Positions 19,990-29,569 of a stretch of 51,637 nucleotides of DNA are shown here, piece after piece. Source of the stretch: Thiotrichaceae bacterium (GTDB lineage Bacteria > Pseudomonadota > Gammaproteobacteria > Thiotrichales > Thiotrichaceae); assembly GCA_015490895.1 (NCBI GenBank), contig WFWY01000075.1, forward strand, positions 1 to 51,637, read 5' to 3'. The notes under the pieces are model-generated. The model was not told the DNA's origin. It worked only from the letters and a program-made list of their open reading frames with translations, and ran no database searches. Within the stretch, counting starts at the first letter, position 1. Each line of letters opens with the position of its first letter. Made by a program: the position numbers and the translations under genes.

Positions 19990-21198
19990 ATGTTAAACCA
20001 AACTGTGGCAGGAATGCTTATGGCAGGCCTCGCTATTTCCTCTGTACGTGCGGATTATATGGGGCAACCCCTGGCAGGACAGTTACCGTCACGCTATGAG
20101 CAAGTTGAAACACTGGATTCCTGGGAGCAAGCTCCACCCTATGCAGAGTCCGAACTTAATTCCTACTCGGCTGTAGATTCCCGGACGCAAGCCTGCTATC
20201 AGCTTATGGTGATGAATAGCCAGTGTATTGTTAATCATGCAGCAACGCGTGAAGGGCTGAATCATCAAATTCGCTATCTGGAGAAATATCCAGGCTACCG
20301 GAAGTTTGCAGCCAAGGGTATCCATCTTAGCGGTCAGCAATTATTGGCAACAGCAGCAGGCGTGTTACGCTGGCTGGATAGTAGTGAAAGCCTGAGTGAT
20401 CGTTTTGAATTGCTGAACTTGTCACAATACGCAGATAGTAAGGCAAAATTTACCGGCTATTACACACCTGAAATTGCTGCCAGCAGGCATTATTCTGCGG
20501 AGTATCCGTTTCCTGTTTACCGTCTTCCGGATGATGAACAACAGTATTTGAGTCGGGATGCTATTAATCGGGGGGCACTGGCTGGTCGTGGGCTCGAGCT
20601 GGCCTGGGTCAAAGATCCGGTTGATTTGTTCTATATTCATATGCAAGGCTCAGGTGTATTACTGTTTGAAGATGGCGAGCGTAAGGTACTGCAGTACGCT
20701 GGTTCTAATGGTCTGCCTTTTAAAAGCATTGCGTCCTATATGCAGCGCAAGGGCTACTTGAAGGGTGATCTGTCCCGTCGGGCTATAACGGCATGGTTTC
20801 AACAGCATCCGGAGACTCTGGGAGAAGTCTTTGCCGCTAACCCACGCTATGTCTTTTTTAGACTGAGTGATGAAATGGCATCCGCAGCATCAGGTATGAA
20901 ACTGATCCCCGGTCATACGGTTGCGGTTGATACCCGTTTTATCCCTTTTGGTGCGGTACTACTGGCAGAAGTTCCGCGTGTCGATGCCCAGGGTAATGTT
21001 CTGAATTACGAGTGGCGGTTATTGTTTCCCCAGGATAGGGGGAATGCCATTAAAGGGAAATCACGACTGGATTTTTATACCGGAACAGGTGAGTTGGCGC
21101 GACGCTGGGCAAATCGGGTAACGGGTTTGCGGCGTGCCTATCTGTTACTGGACAAGCAACAGGCATATGTTCAGACAGCTTCCAGAATTGACCCATAG
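19990..21198 (+). CDS. mltA: Membrane-bound lytic murein transglycosylase A
   Basis: 403 residues from ATG 19990 (AAGGGTG upstream, signal peptide MLNQTVAGMLMAGLAISSVR-A). MltA-type motifs follow: FTGYYTPEI (about 165), FYIHMQGSGVL (about 214), and a C-terminal 3D double-psi barrel with VAVDTRFIPFGAVLL and RLDFYTGTGELA, which carries the catalytic Asp of the family. It cuts peptidoglycan glycan strands in the periplasm. A clear lipobox is absent, unlike the E. coli enzyme. The TAG stop overlaps the start of a repeat end (TAGGAGGCTGTCCGAG). Confidence 0.94.
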   Translation: MLNQTVAGMLMAGLAISSVRADYMGQPLAGQLPSRYEQVETLDSWEQAPPYAESELNSYSAVDSRTQACYQLMVMNSQCIVNHAATREGLNHQIRYLEKYPGYRKFAAKGIHLSGQQLLATAAGVLRWLDSSESLSDRFELLNLSQYADSKAKFTGYYTPEIAASRHYSAEYPFPVYRLPDDEQQYLSRDAINRGALAGRGLELAWVKDPVDLFYIHMQGSGVLLFEDGERKVLQYAGSNGLPFKSIASYMQRKGYLKGDLSRRAITAWFQQHPETLGEVFAANPRYVFFRLSDEMASAASGMKLIPGHTVAVDTRFIPFGAVLLAEVPRVDAQGNVLNYEWRLLFPQDRGNAIKGKSRLDFYTGTGELARRWANRVTGLRRAYLLLDKQQAYVQTASRIDP

Positions 21199-21217
21199 GA
21201 GGCTGTCCGAGAATGCG
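21195..21217. repeat. Isolated type C element end at the mltA stop codon
   Basis: ATAGGAGGCTGTCCGAGAATG matches the type C terminus at 19670 and the right end at 32698. No partner end is seen in the following 240 bp, so it is a solo end or a much-degraded element. Confidence 0.6.
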
Positions 21218-21460
21218 AAAATATAAACCGTCAATCAATCTATAGCGTTTTATTTTTACTAATAACACTTTATACGGTGGTTATTATTTTTAGATACCTG
21301 TTCTTGGATAGCCTTCTGATTCCTTTTTTCATCGCCCTGAATGATCCTGAATCCACTATCATGATAGGGCATTGTCGGTTATTGTAGCCGGGTATAACTT
21401 TACGCAATAAGTTTGCTATAGTTAGGAAGGATAATGGATAACAAGCAAGGATAAGTAAGT

Positions 21461-21817
21461 ATGACAATAAACAAGAAAAGTCTGGTTGTAGCCATAGTGG
21501 GTCTGGCAAGTATTTTCGCATTAACGTCCTGTACCCAGGAAGCGCAGAACAAGCTTGGCAGAGGAATACAGAACTGGACGGGTACCGATGGTATACTGGA
21601 AGTTTATGCGGGTGACAAGCTCGTTAAGAAATTTCTCAAGATTGATAAGCTGACGACGGCATCTGGTACTTCGAATGATGCTAATCGCCCCTACCGGTTT
21701 GGTTATGGTATTTATGATACAAATCTGAATGGTGTTCAGGATCCGGGTGAGAAAAAGGTATATTTTGAGTTTAGTGATTACTCAACATCCTATATTTTTT
21801 ATGACAATCCCAATTAA
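21461..21817 (+). CDS. Small lipoprotein of unknown function
   Basis: 118 residues, leader MTINKKSLVVAIVGLASIFA then LTSC lipobox (Cys about 24). The mature part begins TQEAQNKLGRGIQNWTGTDG and contains DTNLNGVQDPGEKKVYFEF, an acidic loop that could bind calcium. The upstream region has a possible TATAGT -10 (near 21417) and AAGGATAA runs before the start. The TAA stop lies in the TTAA that begins a type B element. No family is recognised. Confidence 0.75.
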   Translation: MTINKKSLVVAIVGLASIFALTSCTQEAQNKLGRGIQNWTGTDGILEVYAGDKLVKKFLKIDKLTTASGTSNDANRPYRFGYGIYDTNLNGVQDPGEKKVYFEFSDYSTSYIFYDNPN

Positions 21818-21899
21818 GAGGCTCCTTAAGTCTGAGTGGAATTTCTCGAACAATTCTAGCTTCGAGAAACCGCTCACGACTTATTCATAGTCTCCTTAA
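21814..21899 (-). mobile_element. MITE-like element, type B, internally deleted copy (86 bp)
   Basis: TTAA flanks both sides. Read on the minus strand it begins GGAGACTATGAATAAGTCGT, continues GAGCGGTTTCTCGAAGCTAG and ends near ATTTCCACTCAGACTTAAGG. It aligns with the 123-bp copy at 34841, missing the middle (the ATCGCCCATTTTAAACAAAA block). Confidence 0.8.
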
Positions 21900-21982
21900 C
21901 ACGTATTCGTAATTCGGCTTACTGCCGGCAGCAGCGGACAGGGAATAGCAGCCAGGTACACCGGGTGTTTCCTGGCGAATAA

Positions 21983-23050
21983 TTACCGGGACTGGGATAC
22001 CATATAGTCAACTGCTGCTTTTACTTCATCATCAGAGAGGCTGAAATTTCCGCCTTTGGGGGGCATAACTCCGGTAGTGCCCTGTATACCTTTTATGGCA
22101 GAAGTGTGTAGCACATCGTCGCCTTTCGCAATGCGAGCTTCCCAGGCTGTTTTGTCGCCTACTTTCGGAGCGCCCGCTACACCTAATCCATGACAGGCAA
22201 AGCAGGTTGCCTTATAGATTTTCTCACCGTCTGCAACGGTCGGGGAAGTGGGAGTCGTTGTGTCCGTTGCGGGAGGGGGTGCTGCTGTTTCAGTTGCAGG
22301 GGTCGCAGGTGCTTCAGGGGTTGAAGGTGTAGCAGGGGGTTGAGTGCCTGCTGCCGTTGTATCTGCTGTCACGGCTGTGGTTGCAGTGATTTCTTCTGGA
22401 GCGGCTTCTTCACTCGTAGCCTCGGTTATTTCCTGGCTGTTTGCATCTGCTGTGTCAGCCTGGTTAGTGGCATTGCTGTTTTCGGGGGTAGAAGAGGTAT
22501 CTGCTGGTTTTTCTTCAGTAGCGGGGGCTACGGGTGCATCGCTGGGGATGTCCAGATTAAAACCGGCTTTTTGGGTCATGTAGGCAATAGCAGCTTTCAG
22601 TTCTGCATCGGGTGCATTCTGACCACCACGTGCTGGCATCGCACCCTTACCGTTAATTGCGGTATTCATTAATGCATCAAAGCCTTTGGCAACACGAGGC
22701 TCCCATGCTGCCTTGTCGTCAATTTTGGGAGCACCTGCGGCACCTGTACCATGACAGGCCTGGCAGACAGCAGTATAGACTTCTTCGCCAGATCGGGCAG
22801 GCCCAGGGGCAGTACCGGAACCATCAGATGCGGTAACTTCACCAATCGGCTTAAGAACACTTTCTACCATGGCAGCATTGTTGGCAACGAGGGTTTGGGT
22901 ATCAATTTCACCTTTCACGCTGTTACGGTCAATGGTGCTAACGAGGCTGCTTATCAGCACATATACAGCAGCGAGAAGCAATGCTGAACCAACGACAAGT
23001 GCAAATTTGGCGATGGGGTCTTTATTGGATGGATGGGTTGCCACGGTCAT
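21983..23050 (-). CDS. Membrane-anchored diheme cytochrome c5
   Basis: 355 residues: a single membrane anchor (about 15-40), then two cytochrome c5-type domains. Domain 1 has CQACH at 96-100 with likely Met ligand in KGAMPARGG (about 138); domain 2 has CFACH at 283-287 with Met in GVMPPKGGN. Both share the ...HGxGxxGAPKxxDxxAWExRxAKG pattern, so they arose by duplication. A 100-residue Ala/Thr/Pro/Glu linker (about 168-270) joins them, long enough to let the second heme reach across the periplasm. It probably carries electrons from the bc1 complex to a terminal oxidase. It stands alone, downstream of yggX. Confidence 0.93.
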   Translation of the reverse strand: MTVATHPSNKDPIAKFALVVGSALLLAAVYVLISSLVSTIDRNSVKGEIDTQTLVANNAAMVESVLKPIGEVTASDGSGTAPGPARSGEEVYTAVCQACHGTGAAGAPKIDDKAAWEPRVAKGFDALMNTAINGKGAMPARGGQNAPDAELKAAIAYMTQKAGFNLDIPSDAPVAPATEEKPADTSSTPENSNATNQADTADANSQEITEATSEEAAPEEITATTAVTADTTAAGTQPPATPSTPEAPATPATETAAPPPATDTTTPTSPTVADGEKIYKATCFACHGLGVAGAPKVGDKTAWEARIAKGDDVLHTSAIKGIQGTTGVMPPKGGNFSLSDDEVKAAVDYMVSQSR

Positions 23051-23169
23051 ATTCCTGCTAGATGAAAAGATGGGCGGGATTATATAAGAACTAACTAATA
23101 TTCTCTAATGAAAATTACATTCTCTGGAAGTGCGTTCTTGATATAGATTAAGTTCCCTGCTTTCAGCCC

Positions 23170-23436
23170 CTATTCAGGAACGTAGTTATCAATTTTTGAT
23201 GGGCCATCGCCAAAGAAAAACTTGTCCATTTCTTCTTCCAGAAATTGACGATCCTTGGGATTGACGGGGGTCAGGCGATATTCATTCATGAGGATGGTCT
23301 GTTGTTTAATCCATTCTGCCCAGCCTTCTTTTGAGACATTCTCGTAGATCTTTTTGCCAAGCTCACCGGGATAGACCGGACGATCCAGCCCTTCTGCTTC
23401 TTTACCAAGTTTTACACATTGCACCATGCGGGTCAT
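23170..23436 (-). CDS. yggX: Probable Fe(2+)-trafficking protein YggX
   Basis: 88 residues with the family pattern: [44 protein letters not shown]-like [20 protein letters not shown] and a C-terminal YVPE. The conserved Cys7 is present. YggX protects iron-sulfur proteins against oxidative damage. The start overlaps the mutY stop (ATGA), the classic mutY-yggX pair, so the two are translated together. Confidence 0.96.
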   Translation of the reverse strand: MTRMVQCVKLGKEAEGLDRPVYPGELGKKIYENVSKEGWAEWIKQQTILMNEYRLTPVNPKDRQFLEEEMDKFFFGDGPSKIDNYVPE

Positions 23437-24503
23437 AACTGAATCCTTTTAAATAGTTTCTTGACAGGGGCGGGCAAGCCGCCCGTAAAATGAGTGCCAC
23501 TGTTATACCAGAGGCTGTCGTTTTCTTCCATTACACCTTTGTCTTTGGGTGAATAGGGGGCAGGGGCAGTCAGGAAAGGCTGCACATGCAAACGAAAGTG
23601 ACTGAAGGTATGTATAAAACCGGGCAGTTCCTCGGTATCAGGAAAGGGTTCTGTATAACGCTGGGTATACCAGGCATGACAGGCAGTCATGTTTTCGAAT
23701 TGTGGCAGGCTCCACAAGCCTCCCCAGATTCCGGGAGCCGGGCGTTTTTGCAGCAGGACTTGCCGTTTGTCATTCATCAGCAAGAGCATCAGGGTGTGTT
23801 TGTCGGGTATTTTCTTGCGAGGTTTGGAGCCTGGGTAGGCAGTGGGGTTTCCCGCTTTCAGTCCCTGACAGTCAGCCTGTAATGGGCAAAGCAGGCAGGC
23901 TGGCTTGTTCCGGGTGCACACGGTTGCTCCCAGATCCATCATGGCCTGGGTGTAATCGGCATGACGTGGTGCGGGCAGGCCAGTTGGCAGATGAGATTCG
24001 GCAAGTGTCCACAGGTGCTTTTGCACCGCGCTTTTCCCCGGCCATCCGGACAGGGCATGGTAGCGTGCTAGTACCCGTTTGACATTACCGTCCAGAATGG
24101 GCTGTGGCTGATGAAAGGCAAGGCTGAGAATGGCACCGGCGGTAGAGCGACCTATGCCCGAGAGACGGGTCAGGGCATCCAGAGTGTCTGGAATTACCCC
24201 CTGAAAGTTATCCCGAACCTGTTGCGCCGCCTTGTGCAGGTTGCGTGCCCGGCTGTAATAGCCAAGCCCGGCCCAGTACTGGAGTACACGATCCTGCTCG
24301 GCATTGGCGAGCGTGATTACATCCGGGAAAGTTGTTATAAACTCCTGATAATAGGGGATAACAGTGCTTACCTGTGTTTGCTGCAACATGATTTCGGAGA
24401 CCCAGACCCGGTAGGGTGTCGGGGTCTGTTGCCAGGGAAGATCCTTGCGGCCATGCTGGTCAAACCAGTGTAATACCCGGTTGGCAAAAGTACTTGGCGG
24501 CAT
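23433..24503 (-). CDS. mutY: A/G-specific adenine DNA glycosylase MutY
   Basis: 356 residues. The catalytic Glu37 lies in [11 protein letters not shown], the helix-hairpin-helix reads [16 protein letters not shown], the catalytic Asp is in [12 protein letters not shown], and the [4Fe-4S] cluster loop is [17 protein letters not shown]. The C-terminal third is the NUDIX-like domain that recognises 8-oxoguanine. It removes adenine mispaired with 8-oxoG. It follows asmA by 3 bp and overlaps yggX. Confidence 0.97.
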   Translation of the reverse strand: MPPSTFANRVLHWFDQHGRKDLPWQQTPTPYRVWVSEIMLQQTQVSTVIPYYQEFITTFPDVITLANAEQDRVLQYWAGLGYYSRARNLHKAAQQVRDNFQGVIPDTLDALTRLSGIGRSTAGAILSLAFHQPQPILDGNVKRVLARYHALSGWPGKSAVQKHLWTLAESHLPTGLPAPRHADYTQAMMDLGATVCTRNKPACLLCPLQADCQGLKAGNPTAYPGSKPRKKIPDKHTLMLLLMNDKRQVLLQKRPAPGIWGGLWSLPQFENMTACHAWYTQRYTEPFPDTEELPGFIHTFSHFRLHVQPFLTAPAPYSPKDKGVMEENDSLWYNSGTHFTGGLPAPVKKLFKRIQL

Positions 24504-24506
24504 GGT

Positions 24507-27290
24507 TTAAAAGAGGTCTCTTAGCTTGCCCTTGAGCTTGTCTTTAACCTGGTCTTCGACACTGGCTGGCGGCGATGTTTCTTCAGCCTTTTCGGTCCCG
24601 GTATCTGGGGCGGGTTTGCTGCTGTCTCCCGTGCCGAGCTGTTGCTTTAGCCTGTCTCCCAGTTTGTTTCCCAGGTTTTGTTCTACCTGTTGCACGGCTC
24701 TGGTTTTGGCTGCATCCAGTTGTTGCCTGAGTTGTTGTTCCCGGGCAGCCTTTTCTGCAGTCAGGCGGTCTTGCAAGGCTTTCTTTTCCTGTTGCAGCTT
24801 TTGTCGGGCTTCCTGTTCGGCCTGTTTCAGCTTTGCTTCAGCTTTTTGTCGGGCTTTGTCAAGGTCTTGCTGAGCCAGTGCCTTTACCAGGTCTTGCAAA
24901 TCCAGCTTGAATTTCGGGTCTGCAAATGAACCATAGATGTGCAGGGGGGCGAATAAGGATTTGTCAGTAGCGGATTGTTTGGGGCCAATACGTAACTTCA
25001 TATCCAGTTGCTGTTTTGTGAGATCAGCACTGCCGCTTGCGGAGATATTTAAATAGGGTGAGACAAGTTTCAGGTTGCGGGTATCAAAAACCCCATTGGT
25101 TGTTTTGAAATCACCACTAAGGCCGGTAAATGTGATGACGGATTTATCACCCTTGATTTCTTTTTTCTCAAAGGCCTTGATAGCCAGGGCTGTTTTTTCG
25201 GCTAGACGTGAATCCCGGATGGTGCCGTCCTTGAAGGCAATCCGGGTGGTACCATTGAGGTTTTTTAGCAGGGCGTCGAGGGTATTGCCACGGGAACTTA
25301 GCCTGGTAACCAGTTGGGCATCACCAGAAATGTACTTGTCCTGAAACAGGTCATACAGGAGGCCTTCCGAACGCAGGCCCTTTAGCTCGTGCTGCATAGT
25401 GAGTAGTGGGGTATTTTGCCGGGCATCCAGAGTAATACTGCCTGTATAGCGTCCCTGGTACAGGTTGGCATTGGCAGGGTCAATCGTTATTAGTCCCTGG
25501 TGAGCTTTAATCCGTGTCTTGACCTGGCTTAGGGATAGCTTATTGATGACCATGCGCTTTATACTGAAGCCACCGTCAATATCCAGGCCGCGCAGCAGAT
25601 CCAGAGGTAACAGCGCCTGCGACCCGGTAGCCTGGGGGGTGGCAGTACTGGTTGCCGGGGCATCAGGTGCTAGATAGTCGTCGATATTGATCTGGTCGAT
25701 GCTCAGTTCCGGACGCAGGGCGGGCTGGGTGAAGTTGCTCACCGCCAGCTTGCCGGTGAGTGTTGTTTTGTCGAGTTTCAGGGTGAGTGGTTGCAGGCTG
25801 GCCTGTTCGGTATTAGCGTCAAGTTTAAACTGTAGTTGTACCTGGCTGAGGGCTTGCGGATGGCGCGTAACAGGGGGAGTGATGCCGAGTGTTTTCAATA
25901 CCTGTTTCAGGTTGAAGGTGTTACTTTGAAATTGCCCGGATATCGCAGGTTTTTCGGCCAGAGGCTGGATGCTGACCTGTTGACCCGTGAGCTCTAGATC
26001 AGCCAGTTTTACCTGCAGGTGCCTTAGGTCGATACTTCCCTGTTTGTTTTTCCAGTTAATAGAGACCTTTCCCTGTGCCTGTTGTGACAGGTTCCCGCCT
26101 GGGACGAGGCCACCTTCAAGCTGTGTGTTGAGAGTGAGTTGAGGCATGCTGAGTTGAGATTGTGCCAGATTGACAGACAGGTCTCCGTTGATACGGGTGT
26201 TGGCGGTACCGTTTTTTAGTGGCCCGCCAGCCAGGTTGACATCCAGTGTCAGCCTGGGGAGGTTGAACTGCTGGCTGGATAGCTGAAAGCGGCTATCTCC
26301 TTTCAGAATTGCACGCAAGGCGCCGCCTTGTAGTGGTTTGCCAGTGACATCTGTATTCAGTTGCATCGCGGTGAGCTGTACCTGTTGGGTCTTCATGTCG
26401 AGGTTTAGCTTGCCGGTAAGTTCGGTCTGAATCTCACCTTCGGGAATCAGGTCACCGGTGATTTTAGTCTTAAATTGTAGATCAGGGATAGTTATTGTCT
26501 CGGGGCTACCAGCAACAGAGCCGGAAAGGTCTGCTTCCAGGCTGCCATTGGGAAACTGTGTACCCGTAATATTGGTATGCAGTGTCAGCTCTGAGAGAGT
26601 GAAGCGCTTGTCTTTATCTGCTGTCAGCGTGGTTTGTCCTTCGATAGCAAGTGTGGTTGCCGGATTTTTCTGTTGTAGTACCAGTGCCCACTCGACGGGT
26701 AGTGGTTTGCCGGGTCGGAATGTTCCTGTTTTCAGGTTGACAGGAGAAAGGCGCAGATCCTGCCCTCCCTGTGCATCTTGCCAGTGGATATCGGCATCAT
26801 TCAGGTTGATTCCAGCAATGGACAGGTTGTTGAGCATCTCTGCAACGGTTTTGGAGGTTGGTTTATCGGTATCGGTTTTTTTCTCCTCGCTGGCAGGTTG
26901 GCCAGCCAAATCTTCCCAGTTTGTAGTGCCGTTGGCTTTACGGTGCAGGTTCAGCTTTAAGCCGTTGAGCCTGATTTCATCGACTTTGATGGTCTTTTTT
27001 AATAGCGGGAGCAGGGCGACTGAAACCTGTGCCGAGTCTATGGTGGCAAAATGATCGTCGCTAAAACCTGCCGCATTGGACAGGGAAGTGTGTCCCATCT
27101 GTATCGCAATATCCGGGAACAGGGCGAGTTTCAGGTCACCGTCAATTGTGAGTTCACGCCCGGTTTGTTTGTTGATCAGGGTGATGATTTGTTGCTTGTA
27201 GTGGTTTGCATCAAAGGTGGCAATAAAAAAGGCGGCAGCAGCAATAATGAGCGCGGCGACAAGAGAGAAAATAATAGATAACTTTTTCAT
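24507..27290 (-). CDS. asmA: AsmA family protein
   Basis: 927 residues: an N-terminal membrane helix (about 5-27), an AsmA N-domain with DANHYKQQIITLINKQTGRE, long repetitive beta-strand sequence (many T/N/Q-rich strands such as LTLNTQLEGGLVPGGNLS) and the AsmA C-domain (LNGTTRIAFKDGTIRDSRLAE). The last 130 residues are a charged helix rich in Lys, Gln and Ala (KQAEQEARQKLQQEKKALQD) ending KDKLKGKLRDLF, probably a coiled coil. AsmA proteins are bridge-like periplasmic proteins implicated in phospholipid transport to the outer membrane. The asmA-mutY-yggX order is common in gammaproteobacteria. Confidence 0.93.
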   Translation of the reverse strand: MKKLSIIFSLVAALIIAAAAFFIATFDANHYKQQIITLINKQTGRELTIDGDLKLALFPDIAIQMGHTSLSNAAGFSDDHFATIDSAQVSVALLPLLKKTIKVDEIRLNGLKLNLHRKANGTTNWEDLAGQPASEEKKTDTDKPTSKTVAEMLNNLSIAGINLNDADIHWQDAQGGQDLRLSPVNLKTGTFRPGKPLPVEWALVLQQKNPATTLAIEGQTTLTADKDKRFTLSELTLHTNITGTQFPNGSLEADLSGSVAGSPETITIPDLQFKTKITGDLIPEGEIQTELTGKLNLDMKTQQVQLTAMQLNTDVTGKPLQGGALRAILKGDSRFQLSSQQFNLPRLTLDVNLAGGPLKNGTANTRINGDLSVNLAQSQLSMPQLTLNTQLEGGLVPGGNLSQQAQGKVSINWKNKQGSIDLRHLQVKLADLELTGQQVSIQPLAEKPAISGQFQSNTFNLKQVLKTLGITPPVTRHPQALSQVQLQFKLDANTEQASLQPLTLKLDKTTLTGKLAVSNFTQPALRPELSIDQINIDDYLAPDAPATSTATPQATGSQALLPLDLLRGLDIDGGFSIKRMVINKLSLSQVKTRIKAHQGLITIDPANANLYQGRYTGSITLDARQNTPLLTMQHELKGLRSEGLLYDLFQDKYISGDAQLVTRLSSRGNTLDALLKNLNGTTRIAFKDGTIRDSRLAEKTALAIKAFEKKEIKGDKSVITFTGLSGDFKTTNGVFDTRNLKLVSPYLNISASGSADLTKQQLDMKLRIGPKQSATDKSLFAPLHIYGSFADPKFKLDLQDLVKALAQQDLDKARQKAEAKLKQAEQEARQKLQQEKKALQDRLTAEKAAREQQLRQQLDAAKTRAVQQVEQNLGNKLGDRLKQQLGTGDSSKPAPDTGTEKAEETSPPASVEDQVKDKLKGKLRDLF

Positions 27291-27398
27291 TTTTATATCC
27301 CATTCATCCCATTGCGGGTAAGTTACAGGTACATAATTACGTGTTTGACCGTTAGTACGGATTGCATCGGCTGGTTGTCATATGTGGCAGGTGAATGT

Positions 27399-27860
27399 CT
27401 ATTTTCCAGTTTCTGCCGGGCGAATTTCGTTGACAAGCTTGTCAAGCACCCCATTAATGAACTTGTATGATTTTTCCGGGCCAAATTTTTTGCACAGGTT
27501 AACCCACTCATCCACCACAGTTTTATATCCAACATCAGGATAGTTTTTCAGTTCAGTCGTAGCCAGTTGCAATACTGAGTGCTCAATAGGACCGACCTGG
27601 ATCAGTGGCCTGTCCAGGTATGGGCTGATTTGTGCATCCAGCGCTTCCGCGTTTGACATGGCATAATCTGTCAACGCCTGAAAATAGCTGACATCTGCCT
27701 TTTGCAAATCACTTGCCATTGCCTTGTCGGTGAGATAGTAGGCATGGATATCCTGAAAATTATCACCGTTCAGGTGCCACTGATACATGGCCATTAGTGA
27801 GAGCTTCCGTGCTACACGTCGTCGCGCAATAAAAACTTGTTTTGGGGTGATTTTTGCCAT
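27399..27860 (-). CDS. nusB: Transcription antitermination factor NusB
   Basis: 153 residues, all-helical, with family motifs RRVARKLSLMAMYQWHLNGD near the start, DRPLIQVGPIEHSVLQLAT in the middle and KTVVDEWVNLCKKFGPEKSYKFINGVLD near the end. NusB with NusE binds boxA RNA and prevents early termination of rRNA operons. It lies 8 bp after ribH, the usual ribH-nusB pair. Confidence 0.96.
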   Translation of the reverse strand: MAKITPKQVFIARRRVARKLSLMAMYQWHLNGDNFQDIHAYYLTDKAMASDLQKADVSYFQALTDYAMSNAEALDAQISPYLDRPLIQVGPIEHSVLQLATTELKNYPDVGYKTVVDEWVNLCKKFGPEKSYKFINGVLDKLVNEIRPAETGK

Positions 27861-27868
27861 GTGCTGAA

Positions 27869-28348
27869 TCAGTTTCTGTATTTCTGTAGCAGGGAAACCA
27901 TCTCAATAGCGACCAGCCCGGCTTCGGCTCCTTTATTGCCAGCCTTGGTGCCGGCACGCTCAATAGCTTGTTCAATAGTGTCAGTTGTGAGAATACCGTT
28001 GACTACTGGCAAGGCATGTTGCATGCCCACGCTGGACAGGCCTTTGGCTGATTCACCGGCCACATAGTCAAAGTGTGGTGTGCTGCCACGTATTACTGCA
28101 CCCAGGGCGATAATGGCATCATATTTGCCACTCTTGGCCATTTCCTGAACAATCAGGGGAAGTTCATAGGCACCCGGAACCCGGGTGATCTCAATGTTTG
28201 AACTTGTTACCCCATGACGGGTCAAGGCATCAACAGCACCACTTAGCAGGCTCTCAACAATGAATTCATTGAAGCGGGCAACTGCAATGCCGTATGTTGC
28301 GCTTCCTGAGGTGAAGTCCCCTTCGATCATGGTAATATCTTGCAGCAT
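27869..28348 (-). CDS. ribH: 6,7-dimethyl-8-ribityllumazine synthase
   Basis: 159 residues with the complete family core: [43 protein letters not shown] (substrate-binding loop with catalytic His) and [17 protein letters not shown]. It condenses the ribityl-aminouracil with dihydroxybutanone phosphate in the next-to-last step of riboflavin synthesis. It follows ribBA by about 90 bp. Confidence 0.97.
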   Translation of the reverse strand: MLQDITMIEGDFTSGSATYGIAVARFNEFIVESLLSGAVDALTRHGVTSSNIEITRVPGAYELPLIVQEMAKSGKYDAIIALGAVIRGSTPHFDYVAGESAKGLSSVGMQHALPVVNGILTTDTIEQAIERAGTKAGNKGAEAGLVAIEMVSLLQKYRN

Positions 28349-28441
28349 TAGTCTTTTCCTGAACTGAGTGAAAGAGACCGCGCAGGGGGTCTCCAGAAGT
28401 TAATGAGAGGCGGGAAAGCCCTTTGGCGCATAGAGTCCATA

Positions 28442-29569
28442 TTATCCCTGAACGTAATCGACGACTTCCAGCCCGAAACCGGCGAGGCCATGAAAGCGCA
28501 CCGGGGCGCTCATCACATGCATTCTCCGCACACCCAGATCAGCCAGTATTTGAGCGCCAATGCCATAGGTTCTTAATTCAGCCTGATGGTTTTTGGTATT
28601 TTCTTCCGCCTTCCTATTGGGTGTACTCTGGTGTTGGTGTTCCATTTGTGCCAGTTTTCTGAGTAGGTCTTCGGCACTACAGTCCGGGGTACGCAGGATA
28701 ACAACCACTCCTTTTCCAGCATCTGCTATACGTTTCATGGTATCACGTAATGGCCAGCCACAGGCACTTTCCTCCAGTGAAAGCATGTCACAGAGTTCAT
28801 TCTCAACATGGACGCGCACCAGTGTCGGTTCTTCGGGCGTAATTTCACCCTTGATCAGTGCCAGGTGAATATCCTTGTCACTGCTGTTTTGGTAGGCAGC
28901 GATGGTGAACTCGCCGAAACGGGTTTTTACGGTATTTTTCTGGATCTGTCTAACGGTTCGCTCATTTTCGATACGATAGCGAATCAGATCTTCAATCGTA
29001 CCGATTTTTAGCTGGTGTTGTTCGGCAAAGGTGAACAGGTCATCACGTCGTGCCATGCTACCGTCTTCATTGAGTATTTCAACAATGACTGCGGCCGGTT
29101 CAAAACCTGCCAGGCGAGCCAGATCACAACCTGCTTCGGTATGCCCGGCGCGGGTCAGCACACCCCCAGGCTTTGCCATCAGCGGGAACACATGTCCTGG
29201 CTGGACGATATCATCCGGTGAGGCATCCGGAGCGACCGCCTTGCGAATTGTCAAGGCGCGATCATAGGCAGAAATCCCCGTCGTGACACCTTCGGCAGCT
29301 TCAATGGACAGGGTAAAATTAGTGCTGAATTTTTCATCATTCTGGGACACCATCAAGGGTAAATCCAGTTGTTTGCAGCGCTCCTGGGTAATGGGCATGC
29401 ATACGAGGCCGCGCCCGTAGGTTGCCATAAAGTTAATATCTTCTGGTTTAACCTGGGAAGCAGCCATCAACAGGTCACCCTCGTTTTCGCGATCTTCATC
29501 ATCCACAATGACGACCATATTGCCTTGCGACATCTCGTCGAGGATTTCTTCTATACTATTGAACTTCAT
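28442..29569 (-). CDS. ribBA: 3,4-dihydroxy-2-butanone 4-phosphate synthase with degenerate GTP cyclohydrolase II domain
   Basis: 375 residues. The first 200 are an intact DHBP synthase: VVIVDDEDRENEGDLLMAA (acidic metal site), GLVCMPIT and HTEAGCDLARLAG. The remaining 155 residues align with GTP cyclohydrolase II but lack its zinc site: where RibA has LRCDCG this protein has LEESACGWPL, and the catalytic QEGR block is replaced by an unrelated PNRKAEENTKNH stretch. Only the DHBP synthase is therefore likely active, as in other gammaproteobacterial RibB/RibA-like fusions; a separate RibA must be encoded elsewhere. The start overlaps the ribE stop (ATGA). Confidence 0.94.
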   Translation of the reverse strand: MKFNSIEEILDEMSQGNMVVIVDDEDRENEGDLLMAASQVKPEDINFMATYGRGLVCMPITQERCKQLDLPLMVSQNDEKFSTNFTLSIEAAEGVTTGISAYDRALTIRKAVAPDASPDDIVQPGHVFPLMAKPGGVLTRAGHTEAGCDLARLAGFEPAAVIVEILNEDGSMARRDDLFTFAEQHQLKIGTIEDLIRYRIENERTVRQIQKNTVKTRFGEFTIAAYQNSSDKDIHLALIKGEITPEEPTLVRVHVENELCDMLSLEESACGWPLRDTMKRIADAGKGVVVILRTPDCSAEDLLRKLAQMEHQHQSTPNRKAEENTKNHQAELRTYGIGAQILADLGVRRMHVMSAPVRFHGLAGFGLEVVDYVQG

